37,671 nt of DNA from Hypsibius dujardini (Eukaryota; Tardigrada; Eutardigrada; Parachela; Hypsibiidae), in assembly GCA_001579985.1 (NCBI GenBank), contig LRSR01004567.1:1-37671 (forward strand). Reading direction: 5' to 3'. Position numbers and translations under genes: made by a program. The first letter of the stretch is position 1. The number at the start of each line of letters is the position of its first letter. This document shows, piece after piece, positions 20,461 to 32,320 of the stretch. The notes beneath the pieces are model-generated. The model saw only the letters and a list, made by a program, of their open reading frames with translations, ran no database searches and was not told the origin of the DNA.

Positions 20461-22461
20461 ATGGCTCATGCCGAATCGTACACGGCAATCTGCAGGGCGT
20501 CCCCACAGGAGCCCATAGACGGCCTAGGGGAGCCTGTGCGTGGCTACGATTTCTCCGATCCCGTCGTGGATTACCGCCAGCTGCTCTCGTCTTTCCGGAC
20601 CACCGGATTCCAAGCGACCGTCTTTTCGTCAGCTGTGGAAGAAATTAATAAGATGGTAAAAACTGTGGCGGTTGAAAATTTACTGCTGTTTGTATTTTCG
20701 TGTGTGTTTCTTGCAAACAGATTGCGTCGAAATTGAAACCAAAGCCGGATGAGTCAGCCCCTGCTCGATCTAATTGTACTATATTCCTGGGGTATACCTC
20801 AAATATGGTTTCTTGTGGAGTGCGGGAGACAATACGCTTTCTCGTCCAACACAAAATGGTAAAGCAATCAATGCTTATTGCAAGTGCACGGCGTAATTGA
20901 TCGACGTGGGAGTCTAATCTCAGAAACGTATTTTATGAAGGCTAGCAACTAATGTTTCAATAGGAAAAGGCAGATTTTGATACAATTCAACTTTTTAAAA
21001 AAGCACGAGAAAAGAGTGTGAAAGTCTGACATTTTTTTGAAAAGATATTTACGGTTCATATACATATCTCTTAAGATATTGAATATTTAAAATGTCGGAC
21101 ATTATCTTAGCAAACAGTATTTTTTATGCTTTAGGTGGATTGCATCGTGACCACTGCCGGCGGCATTGAAGAGGATTTCATGAAGTGTTGGGCACCGACG
21201 CACGTCAACAGTTTTGACGTTGCTGGTGCGGGGCTTCGAGCCAAGCAGATCAACCGGATAGGAAACCTCTTGATCCCGACGCAAAATTACTGCATGCTTG
21301 AGGATTGGATAATACCAATTTTGGATCAAATGTTGCTGGAGCAAAGAAACCAGGTATGCACTACGCGAATATTTAAATTTCACAGGTTGTCGATTACCGG
21401 TAATATTTTTGCCATTGGCAGGGTGTGGTTTGGACCCCAAGTCGGCTGATCAATCGCCTCGGACAGGAGATTAACAATCCTGACAGCATTTACTACTGGG
21501 CATGGAAGGTTAGTCTTTGGTCTTAATTATATTCCAATCAGGTATGGCAAAACTCAATTAAACTAACTAAACTAAACTAAACTAAGGTAAACAGTTAGAA
21601 TAAACTGAATTATTTGACTAATTTTAGTTTTTTCAATCCCTGACTCCACCATAATTTTTGTATGCATGTACATGGATGCCTATAAGCTGATTCAATTTTC
21701 AGAACGACATTCCCGTTTTTAGCCCTGCCATCACGGATGGTGGCATTGGTGATATGCTATACTTCCATTCCGTCAGCAATCCTGGCCTAGTTCTGGACAT
21801 AATACAAGGTAAATCATACCGTACTGAGAAAAAACTAAAATAAAATGTGTAGAATGATAATTGAGTGGTTCCGTTTTCCGCCACCAGATGTGAAGGCTAT
21901 CAATGTACTGGCGATTGAAGCGGTCAATAGTGGCATGATCATCTTGGGAGGAGGTCTTAGCAAGCATCATATCTGCAATGCCAACCTTATGGTGAGGACC
22001 TTCTTTTTATAAAAAGTATCAGGTCGTTCACTAGACTTTTTATCTTCGGCACAGAATCGTGTTTTTTCCATCTGTGATTCTGAAAATTATAATTGTAATT
22101 TGACTTGTAGCGAAATGGAGCCGATTTTTCCGTATATGTTAACACGGGGCATGAATTCGATGGGAGCGACGCCGGCGCACAACCGGATGAGGCAGTGTCT
22201 TGGGGTAAAATCAAAGTTGAAGCCACCCCGGTTAAGGTCAGTTCATTGCCTTCAACGAGATCTGAAATTGAACGAACTACAATACTTTTGTTCGATCGTT
22301 TGAGTATGAATAATCATTCAATTAAATGTCTCTCCTAGGTTTGTGCCGATGCGTCGTTAGTGTTTCCCTTGCTGGTGGCCGAAACATTTGCCCAAATTCC
22401 ACGAGACAGTTTTTGCCAGCTTCCCAGAGATTCGCAATCCAGCGGATCGGGTGACCATTGA
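20461..22461 (+). CDS. DHPS: Deoxyhypusine synthase
   Basis: NAD-dependent cytosolic enzyme that moves the butylamine group of spermidine onto a lysine of eIF5A, the first step of hypusine synthesis. Exons 20461-20655, 20721-20858, 21135-21353, 21422-21508, 21703-21808, 21888-21991, 22111-22236 and 22339-22461 give 365 residues (human 369). The match runs along the whole length: VRGYDF and [122 protein letters not shown]; and EAVSWGKI with the catalytic Lys at 316 (human K329). [13 protein letters not shown] is followed by an unrelated tail ending SGSGDH in place of the usual KMDAF-type ending. Nothing suggests a pseudogene. Confidence 0.97.
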
Positions 22462-22833
22462 ACGCCTCAATTGCTTTCTCTGAATAATTCTTCCATTTGC
22501 ATTTTAAGACTAAGTTTTTACTTATCCATGTGTCTGGAACTGCTGCAAGACACACCGAACAATGATGGCGGTTAAACATCTATGTCAGAATGTTGTAAGC
22601 TTTGCGAGCGAACTGTTATGAGCGAACTTCCAAGGGAACATACTTTTGTAAGTATGTTGCAAAATCAAACTGTTAGACATGTATTATAATTGGTGTCAGT
22701 TAACAGATTTAGGATTAAACTGTATTGAAAAAATGTGTATATGGTTGGATAGCGACTTTTCTGTTTAGAATTAAAAAATTCTATTTTATTGTCTTGTAAT
22801 ATAAGTTTTGTAAGCTAGAGGTTGTAGTGTTCC

Positions 22834-22839
22834 AATAAA
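22834..22839 (+). promoter_or_regulatory. Candidate poly(A) signal for DHPS
   Basis: AATAAA about 370 bp after the DHPS stop, followed by a T-rich stretch (TTTTTGCG), as is usual for cleavage sites. Motif-only evidence. Confidence 0.5.
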
Positions 22840-24203
22840 TTTTTGCGAGTTCAAAGAGGATATTTTCGGATTGGTAGAGAGTCTAATGGAAAATTGGCGG
22901 GGAAGGAGCTTGCTGTCGTGAAAGTTATTGGTTAAAACGTAGAAATCTGAGACCTCGCTGTCCGCGCCTCCAGTTTTTTATACCCTAGCAAAGAGCGCCT
23001 TTAGCAGAAATTATTATTATCTATTCTCCAACTATTTTAGCTTCCCAAAAATGGATAATTTTTTGACTTAAGGTAAGCTGCAAACGGCGTTAAAACTGCC
23101 GTCCAGTTTCCTAAGTTTTTGGAGTCGTATGCGGGCAATACATCAAGCAACTTTTTAGTTTTACCCGTTTCGCTGCAATTTGGTCAAATTGTGCTAACTT
23201 AAATGTTTGGTTCTGAGACAGTGGAGTCTATGCCATGCATGATGGTAATTTTACTGCTAGTTTGAGAATGGCCAAATTTTGCTGAATTTTTTGCCAGTAT
23301 AGTTCCATCCCATATGTACACGCAAGCGGGTAATTTTTCTAGTAGATTGAGAATTCTCAGCTCTCTGAGTTATGTGTGTTTGTGCCTTTTGGAGCTAACA
23401 GCGAGTGGTAGTGGGTACCGACCACCAATTTTAATAAAGCAATCAATCTAGCGGCGTCAGTTCTATTGACTAATTAATTTAATTTAGCGAGGACATCTAC
23501 AGTAACTTAGTGTCAAGCTATCATCTGTATTCCTTTACAGATGTTTAACCAATTAATTCCCGCTAGTCAGCCAGCAAAAACTAGCCAGCTAAACTCCTAC
23601 AGTCCTAGGTTGGAAGCAGTGGAAAGTAAGGATCCTTTGCTTGCTGGTTTTTAACAGGTCAATACTATTTGGCATTGACATACAACATAATGAAATACAT
23701 ATCTAAAACCGTGATACAGTAATCAAAAATAGGACTATCCATACATGGCAAGTATTACAGGGTCCTGCAGACTTCCACGATAATGGCTTTGTCCATCAAA
23801 TCTACAGGTGGAAATCAGACTTTCCAACTGCCTTCTGGATAAAGCGATAGGCGGAATAGTAGCAGGAACCAAGTCGATTCTGGTTCTTCTGTTTGACTCC
23901 GTTCATGTTCTTATTATTTACTAAGTAAGTAAATATTTCGTACGTTAAAACCCTCCGTGAGCGAAAACCAATTCCCTGACCTGAATCGCAACCAGGCCAG
24001 ACCATTTTCGGACACTTTTAGTCGCCTTGTGAATCTGGTTTTAGCCGGTTCTAGCTGACATCCTGTCCGGTTGCGCATTACTTTCGCGAGAGTGCGATTC
24101 AGTATGCTGATGGTACAATATTCTACAGAAGTCCCAATCTGGTGGGACGATATGAAAACGTTGCTGTTATTGTTGCAAGTTTCAGCCACACACATCCGCG
24201 CAA

Positions 24204-24411
24204 TACTGTACTGCCACGATTTTAAGGGTGGCTTTTTTGCCCTACACGTAAATTACCGACCCCCCGGTCCAACTTGTGTTCACTGGTTTCACTGCGCTTT
24301 TGGCGGGCCGAAGCTTGGCCGTTGATGAACGGAAGTGAATCCGTACGTCACGTATAGTCTATCAGGGGTGGGCGGGGCTAAACCCACCCTTAAAATCGTG
24401 GCAGTACAGTA
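24204..24411. mobile_element. 208-bp MITE-like element with perfect 28-bp terminal inverted repeats
   Basis: Bases 24204-24231 (starting TACTGTACTGCC) are the exact reverse complement of 24384-24411. The interior is about 150 bp, non-coding and GC-rich toward the right, with an ACGTCACGT segment that resembles a CRE. The trinucleotide CAA abuts both outer ends and could be a target duplication; alternatively the terminal TA is the duplicated dinucleotide, as in Tc1/mariner-type MITEs. There is no transposase, so it is non-autonomous. It ends about 200 bp before the monooxygenase ATG. Confidence 0.88.
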
Positions 24412-24608
24412 CAATAAGCTTGATCGAAATTTACCCGTCTTATCTTCAGCCAGAGATAATATTCGTCATATCACGAACGTCGACGGTCAATTCCTTAGAA
24501 TTGTTTGTGCCTGCGTTGCCACATGATGCTTCCTTCACATTCTGAACAACAGTCTCTGACAAATTGCTCATTAGAAAAAAATCCCATCGTTTATACGAAA
24601 ACCACATC

Positions 24609-27600
24609 ATGAATATGCCCGCGATAGGACGGTTTGTTGGCCTCCTATTCCTTTTGGTGTCTTGTTGGTCTGTTCACACCTCCGCAATCGAGTTGGATCA
24701 CTCGGAGGTTTTGAACAGCGTGCACCGGCATGGACATGAAACATCACGTGACGCTGATCTATCCGCCACTGCTGAGCTGAACAGTTCGGCCGAACTCAAG
24801 TCTCCGCATATTCAGTGGGGCACCAACGAAACACACATTGAGCTGCAACTGATCTATCCGACGACTGGGTAAGAATGGGACATTATAAAGGTCTTTCCAC
24901 TTAAATTTTAAACGAATTTGAAACGAATCTAACAAGGGATCAATTATCAGTGCCATTCTCGGATGACGGCTAAACTTTTTCCTAAAACCTATTCCTCTAA
25001 CATAATTCTAGAACATGTTACTTGCCGGAAAGAAGACCTTGTTCAACGGGGAAAAATTACAGATTTTGAACAATCCCTGGAAGAATTCAGTATAGCAGCA
25101 ATAAAGGCTTATTTCACACCGCCATCTGAGACTGGCACTGATAATTGATCCTTTGCTAATGGAAATTGTTTGTTGGGCATTCATTGGTATTAACTGATAC
25201 TACAGTAAGATTACCTAGATCACCTTTTAAAAGACGAACCAATTTTTCCCACTGTAGATGGATCGCTCTCGGTTTGACACCGAATGGTGGTATGGATCAA
25301 TCTGATGTGCTGTTTGGCTATTGGGACGATGCCAGGGGCAAGATTGTTGTTCAAGTAAATATGATAAAACACGAAAAATCATTGATGCTTTTGTGTGCCA
25401 TCTGAACTTCCAGTGGATGAATAATAATTAAAAAACATTTATGCAAGGTCACTTTAAAAATAAGTAATAATCCGTTACTTGAAATTTGTTTTGGAAAGTT
25501 AAACAAAACCGTAGAGGATATAAATTTTAAAGCAACCAGAAGGCCTCATCACTTTTTTAAAAATTTTTGTCTACATATATTAATGCTTTTCGTCAGTTAG
25601 TTCATCGGTCGTTACATCTGGATCATGATAAATTGTTTCAAACTTTGCATAGGATCGCTTCAATAACGCAAAACCCGACACGCCGGTCGATCTCCAGCTG
25701 GATGAGGAACAGGATTGGACACCAATATCCGGGTCTCAAAATTCGAGCCACACAATTCTTCGAGCTGTTCGAAGCCTTCGCACGTGCGATTTTCTTGACC
25801 GACCATTTGAGGCACGAAGTGTTCATTTTTCTATCTCATCCCAATATCATTATTGCCCATACTACTCAGCAACTGACCTTGCCCTATATCCTTATATCTC
25901 AAAATAAACTAAACGGATACACACAAAAATTAACTAACTTATTTCTTATATTTAAATTTTGAGCTTCTAATAAATAAATAAAAAAAATTAAAGTTCCAGT
26001 TATTAAAAGTGAAAAAACTAAAGGAGATAAATTTATCGAAATTGCTAAAACTGTGTTTAATATCGTAATTGATAACATGGTTGCCGACTTAGTAAACAGC
26101 GTATCGCTGTTCTTCACGACACATTATTGGTCATCTTTCAGAATGGGTTCATGAAGGTCATCTTCTCGTACTACTCCCATGACCCCGCCTCCGAAAATGG
26201 CCCCATTCCAAAGCACACCCATCGTGGATCGGCTTTGATCAACTTTTTGGACAGTACCGCATCTCTCATTCCCACCGAACCGATCGTAGCCCACATCAAT
26301 TTCACTATGGAAAATTTCCTGGTGCCTGGCGAACGGACCAACGAATTCTACTGTCGGCTGATTAAAATGCCGAAAGTCACTAAAAAAATGCACACCGTTA
26401 TGGTATGATCCCTGAACCGACGATGGTGCTGAATAGAGGAGAAAAATGTAGACTCTTTTGGTCGTTGTATTTTACTAGCAAACGCCGGTGATTGACCCTC
26501 GAGGCATTCAAGTTCTGCATCATATACTCATTTTTGGATGCACGAGTGACTTGAAGCCCACCGACGAAATGGCCAATGCCGCACCGTTTGCCTGTGGACC
26601 GGAACACAACACCTACATCATGGACTCGTGCTTTGAGGTCGCTGCTTCCTGGGCAGTCGGTGGAAAGGTGAGAGCGATCTTAAAAGTTCCACTGTCCATA
26701 ATCGCTAGCGGATCAGCAGACCTAATTTAATGTAATTTGCACTAATAGTTTATGTGTACCTCAGCGATCTAATTAACAGTGTGTAACTGTATGTATTTTG
26801 TAAACGAGGTGATGATTATATATTTTGCATATGTAATTCGGCAGAATATATTTATGATGTAATAGTTTTTTGCAGAAAGTGAACAAGAATTTAAATGAAT
26901 AATTACAGACTCTTCCTGGTTGTGGAATAAAATGATGAACTTTGCGGTTTTAGGGAAGTACTTACCCTGCCAATGCCGGTTTCCCCATAACTCCAGAACT
27001 GGAAGGTCGCTACTATCTGCTGGAGATGCACTACCATAATCCCGATCGAATTAGTAAGTATAGTCAAAGGGTTTTGTAGGGGGAATTATGAGGTCTAGAA
27101 CGAGGCCCCATGCATAGTAACCTCTTTTTCGTCCGGACGTATAGTCCTTCTCCTTACACAAGTTCTAACTGATGAGAGCAAAAGTTCACTCAATGAGCAA
27201 GAAGCAACTGATCCTGTGACGTCGAACTCTCATACTACCTCTCGATCACTGTGACTCGAGTCAGGCAAAGTCTAGCTCCACTCGCATGTAACAGGCACGC
27301 CGTGGGGGAAGGACTGGTATGGGGACCTAAGCGTTACAGAGCATGTCTGAAATTCTCTCTTTGCGCCCGCCCTGATCTCCCAAAACTAATGGATAAATTT
27401 GATTTGCAAATCACATTTGTAATGGTATTGTGTCAAAAGACGTTTATTCCGATACATTGATTGGAAACCCATAATCCCAGCAATGTAAAAACTATTCTTG
27501 GGCCCAAAATTTGGTTTGACTGTGAGGCCTGAGTCCGCGAGGGTTGGTTATACACAATTCAGAGTCGAATAACCAAAACGTGTTACTTTTATCACAGGAA

Positions 27601-30600
27601 CCCTGGACAGTTCGGGAATTTCATTCGGTTTGACGGACCAACTGCGACAGCAAGACGTCGGAATGCTAATGATGGGGATCTACAATTTTGATGGTCAGTT
27701 TTCTGTTGTTGATACACCATGAGAGTACGTAACAGTACATTACGTACGCGTAATTTAATTCCAAAACAAACTTTCCATATGACATGTACATTGTGTTGCA
27801 GAAGTAATCAGTATTCCGCCGGGGGTCGATCAGTTTACCATTAGAGCGCACTGCTCCGATCTCTGCACAAATACCGTTAGTAAACCCATAGACGCAAACA
27901 ACAAAGGACTCCAATGTCCCCAGGACACTTTTTCTCGTTAATCTGTTTTTTGTGTCAGTAAAGGTTTCTCTTACAGCTCCCAGAGGGAGGAATATACATT
28001 TTCAGCGGAATGCCCCACATGCACAACCGAGGTAATTACGGACCTGAAATTAGTTTAAACGAGAGGCGCATATGCTTTTTTCTGAAGATGTATTTTATAT
28101 TGACTGTTCACACTATACGTTGCCTAGGTCGAATTTTACGCGCGCGACATTTTCGCGGGAAAAAAGAGCTGCCTCCCCTATTGAACAATCGAAACTTTGA
28201 GTTCAACTACCAAACCTTCACCGACATTTCCCCGCCACGCCAGATTTTACCGGTATGAGAAATCTGCCCTTTGCGGTTACAAACCCCAATATTGCAATAT
28301 CCTGCTGAATTTAATGGCCCCCTATTGCTTTCCTAGGGCGATCGCATAGTGGTGGAATGCACTTACTCGACCAAGGATGACAACGAAACAATTACAGTAG
28401 GTCTAACCTAAACCCTCAAATGGTGTTTTATCAAGCTCGCCCTCCCGAAAAACATTATCCGAAATACGGTTACAATCGATAACGGTTAAATTTACTGTAT
28501 TAAATACGTTTCATATTGCGTAATAAAGCAGCTTGTAACCATGTTTAGTCCCTGAAGTAAAAATGTGATCAAACAGAGTACCATTTAAGACACCAATTTT
28601 ATTTGGACTTGGAAGTTTTTCCAGAGTAAACTTGAAGTCTGGAAAATGAGAAAAACTTGTCGATTTCAATAGTTTTGTTCAGCTCAGTTTAAAAATACTT
28701 GTATAACGTTGGTAAATGACGAATACAATGCCAATTAACCACTGGTCAGTCGTTTTGATAGTCAAGGTATCTTCCTCATTGTAAATTCCATTGTTTAAAA
28801 AAAAAGAAAGACCGCCAAATTGTAACGTATTGTGGTACAGTTTCAAGAACCATAAAAGATTTAAATTAAGGTTCAAATTACTGTCATTATTTTGCCAGAG
28901 TCGTGAGAAGAAACAATCAGACAGACTATAGATAGACCGAATATATAATGGTGTGCAGCTATGTTGCAGTAATTCTTTTCAACATGGCCGAACTAGCAAA
29001 TGCATAACGTATCTAAATGGAAAGGAATTTTAATAAAATATCTTGATATATTAAACCAAACCACTATGACACCACATAAATTGATCTCATTTTTTTATTC
29101 TAGGGAGGAGAAGGGACATTCAACGAAATGTGTCTCGGATATTTCGACTACTACCCCAGGATCAACATGGCCAACTGTGTGGCGATATATCAGTGGAGTG
29201 GTTTGATCAGCGCTATTCGATATCCGCCCTCAAAGTAACGTAAACATTTAATAACATAACCAACCTTTGTCGACTATTACTAGCCTAACATGTGATCAAT
29301 TACTAGTGTAATACTCAGATCGACACGAATATGTTTTCACTAACATGATATTAAATATTGTGACTTACGATAGTGAGTTCTCCTTTCAATATGGAAGAAA
29401 TGAGAAATGTTTGTTTTAAAGCCAATCGTTTACAAATAAAGTTTGGGGCGGTAAAGTGTTTAAAAATCAATAATTTAAGTTTTTATAAAAGTCGATATTT
29501 TTGAAATAAAAATGGCAGAATAAAAGCATCTTTCAATGTTCTATCAGCTTTGAAGTTGTGTAAAAAGGAAGTTCTTTCTAGAAAATTGGAGAAATATTAA
29601 GTTCGGCGATCGTTATGACCATGTGAATATCATCACGGTCTCCACCTGACTGTTACACTAGGAATTGATTCCAATCGCAAGATGGATACACAGTTTAACA
29701 GATCCTTCGATTTAATTTCGTATTTGTGCGTCTAGATTGATTGAAGGGGGCGTGGTCAGCCAACCGGGAGAGACCCTGCTGGAAGCGGTGGACAATCGTG
29801 GATTAACCGAAGAAATTCAGGGAGATGTTCTGGCTCACCTCAAGGACATTTCATGGACCTCATCCGCAGTACGTCGGATGGAGGACTTTTACTCCAGTAA
29901 CCGTTACAAGGCTTGCTGTGACATGAGCGTAAGTCCCATATATGACCCCATGGACGCGTAATCCTTACCGTTTTCGTTCTAGACCTTTGCGGTGCCTGCA
30001 AACCCTTTTAAAATTATTACGTTGCTCACATTTCAGGAGGGACCGGGCCTATATACCCTTCATGACAACCCGCCCTTTTTGGAGCCCTTTCAAGACGACG
30101 GTGCTTATGAATGTAACTGACTTAGGAAAATGTTAGGGGAACTCAGAATAACTTTGCTTTATGTTTTTTAATAAAACTATAATTATGATGATTTTCCAAA
30201 TTTATTTCATCGGTCAGGCACCGAGAATTTTGGCAGAATTTAAAAATGGGAGACACTGGAAGATTTTATTTTCCCTACTTTTGCTTGTAGAAACTTCATT
30301 TTTTGCAGACAAACTCAACGTGAATTAAATTTTATTATTTCCACTCTCAAAACTAAATTTGAAATTGTTTGGCACTAACAAAATCTTTTTTGGACATCGG
30401 GGAGCTGATCTATGCATCGTTTCTGGAAATATCACTCGTAAGTTTCCGGTCGGGCTTGAGAACGACCCGTAGCCACGCCCCCTAACTTCCAAAAATGACA
30501 CTGCTGCTGCCCACCAATTTCAAATTGAACGCTGAGAGGGATAGTGTCAAAATTCTTTCAATTCAGCTATCTACCAAATGCAAATTCAACTGTTTCCCAA

Positions 30601-31169
30601 AATTGAAGTTTTCACAGTCAAAATCAGGGAGCGTGGAATCTTCCAGTGTTTTTCCAGCTTTGAAAATTAGCCAAAAAATTCTTTCAGAGCTTGAACGATG
30701 ACATAAATTTTGAAAATCATCATAATTATAGCCAGAGGCTTAACGGACTTTTCGGAAAGGGGGCAGTTAAGCCGGGAGGGGGTAGTTTTTCTTATGAAAA
30801 AAAAAATTAAAAATCGCCCTCCCCCCGGCGGCGGTCCGAATTAACTATGGGGAGCACTCGCCCCGTTACGCCTTTGATTATATTTCTATTAAAAATAAAA
30901 AGCGGAGAAATTCTGGGTTCCTGCTCTAAAAATCGTCCCAAATGACCAATTCGCCAAAGCTGAATATCTTCTTGACGGCGCATACACGTCGACGTCTCTT
31001 CCATTAATGATGCATCTAAATGATTGTTTCAGGTAAAAACGTTCCAAAGGAAGCACAAACTACCGTCGGCACACCTACAGGCAGCACTAGCGCAAACACA
31101 AACTCAGCCATTCTGATCCATATGCTTATTGTTACCCTAGCTTTCTATCTTGGTCAAGAGCTTCTATAA
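24609..31169 (+). CDS. MOXD1: MOXD1/DBH-like copper type II ascorbate-dependent monooxygenase with DOMON domain
   Basis: Predicted secretory-pathway enzyme of the dopamine beta-hydroxylase/MOXD family; substrate unknown. Exons: 24609-24868, 25258-25354, 25653-25811, 26142-26402, 26479-26667, 26954-27053, 27598-27693, 27802-27875, 27977-28031, 28128-28252, 28337-28396, 29104-29234, 29736-29928, 30037-30112, 31033-31169. All phases join into 670 residues (human MOXD1 613). Residues 1-26 are a signal peptide. The DOMON domain includes HIQWGTNETHIEL and GWIALGLTPNGGMDQSDVLFG. Copper ligands seen: H273-H274 (VLHHILIFGC), H348 (EMHYHNP), H426 and H428 (MPHMHNRG) and M501 (NEMCLGY), so both copper sites look complete. 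The protein ends in a hydrophobic stretch (AILIHMLIVTLAFYLG), suggesting membrane or GPI anchoring. Exon 3 uses a GC donor (25812-25813), supported by frame and family length. The last two exons are joined through a split Cys codon (30112/31033). Confidence 0.94.
25890..26080. other. Strongly AT-rich segment in monooxygenase intron 3
   Basis: A low-GC stretch inside the intron 25812-26141. On the minus strand it has a hydrophobic open frame using mostly TTA, TTT, ATT and AAT codons, with a TGA after a Phe codon. That codon use is like mitochondrial DNA, but the frame matches no mitochondrial protein I can name. It may simply be AT-rich intron sequence. Confidence 0.3.
30177..30731. mobile_element. 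Foldback element in monooxygenase intron 14
   Basis: The reverse complement of 30177-30372 matches about 30511-30731. The outer 20 bases match exactly (30177-30196 against 30712-30731), and internal blocks include ATCTTCCAGTGT and CCA..CAATTTCAAATT. Arms are about 200-220 bp and the loop about 138 bp. The element lies wholly inside intron 30113-31032. It has no coding capacity. It shares outer-end and internal sequence with the element at 32713-33118. Confidence 0.85.
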
Positions 31170-32320
31170 TTACACTTCAGCTGAATTCTTACAGTGGCTG
31201 GATTTTACTTGGTTTCCATTGACGATAGCATTTTTTGGAGAAATGGGATTATTCTGTCTTTATGCGTAGATGTACAAACAATTGCAAATTGCTTGTTGTA
31301 CTGAAACGTTTACGGGTCGTTCGCAGACTACGTCACCGTCCGAATCAAACAATCAACCGTTGAAATGGGTGGGCATTACCGGAACTACCGATTTTTTTCC
31401 TGCCAAAATCAGAGCTCCTTGGCAAAAAAAGTATTTTCTAAAAGCTATTTATTTAGTGGACCATTCGTGAAACAAAACTCAAGGAGATTGACATGTCCAC
31501 TTACGCTCACCCCTTGTTATTCTGAACAACGAACGCCACGACTATTGAAATTACCTTTTTCCTAATTACGTACCTAATTATTTCAGATTTTACTTGAATT
31601 TAGTTTTTGGTTATTTTAAACCTTTTTAACAAATATAAATATCACCTAAATACACATATAAATAAAATCTCACTTTCCTGCGAGGCAGAGATAACATAAG
31701 CCTGTAGACCCGCGGGGACTGCCCTGAGATCTCTTAAAAACACAAAGAAGGACCCTTCAAGTAAAAAAATAATTGTACCCCTCCCCTCTGGTGTCACCAA
31801 TATATAAGGCATAATATATGAACAACGTCTAACTAAAACATAATCTGTGAACAACGTCTAATTAATTACTTATAGTGTGCAAGAAAGACGAGTGCGCGAC
31901 TGTAAGGTGCCTAGTTATCATGAAATGTGCCCTATCGAGCTTCTGGAAGATAAACTACGATATGAAATTGTCCAAGTTTAACTGTGTGTCGAAACTGGTT
32001 GAACATATCGTTGGATAAGACACAGCGTGCGTTGTTTTTCTTAAAATATTTTCGAGTCCTTTGCCCGCATTCGGATACGAATTGTTCATTCTATATTTTC
32101 CCTGTCATCCCGAGGTTTACCTTTTATTTAGTTTAGTGAAATAAATTTCATTTCAATTATTCACTCTCATTTTATTATGATTTAAGCTGTCACAGCGGAA
32201 TTCATACCTTCAATTCAGCAATCAATTGAACAACGAGTGTATTCTCCAATTTCAAGCCCCATCTAATCTGGCATCTTCCGCGTTGCTTTGCAGCAGAGAA
32301 AACTGGCGAACGACGGAACG
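31170..32320. other. Intergenic between the monooxygenase gene and ABCC gene B
   Basis: About 1.15 kb. It holds the monooxygenase 3' UTR (candidate AATAAA at 31661-31666), a short direct repeat at 31811-31861 and the 5' region of ABCC gene B. A good acceptor-like site, TTTGCAG at 32287-32293, suggests a 5' UTR intron or an extra upstream exon of gene B. No other gene is supported. Confidence 0.5.
31811..31861 (+). repeat. 22-bp direct repeat, two copies
   Basis: 31811-31832 and 31840-31861 differ at two positions and share GTCTAA-ending cores (GAACAACGTCTAA). Copies start 29 bp apart. There is no obvious function. Confidence 0.7.

Larger units (their letters stand above)
22462..24608. other. 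Intergenic between DHPS and the copper monooxygenase gene
   Basis: About 2.1 kb. It contains the DHPS 3' UTR, a short imperfect direct repeat (23244-23271 versus 23328-23355), the MITE-like element at 24204-24411, and the likely promoter of the monooxygenase gene. A 93-residue open frame on the minus strand (24195-23914) resembles nothing I know, and I do not call it a gene. Confidence 0.5.

Noticed and set aside
23914-24195. 93-residue minus-strand open frame in the DHPS-monooxygenase gap
   Set aside because: No recognisable domain, no splice-supported neighbours, and length within chance for this region.
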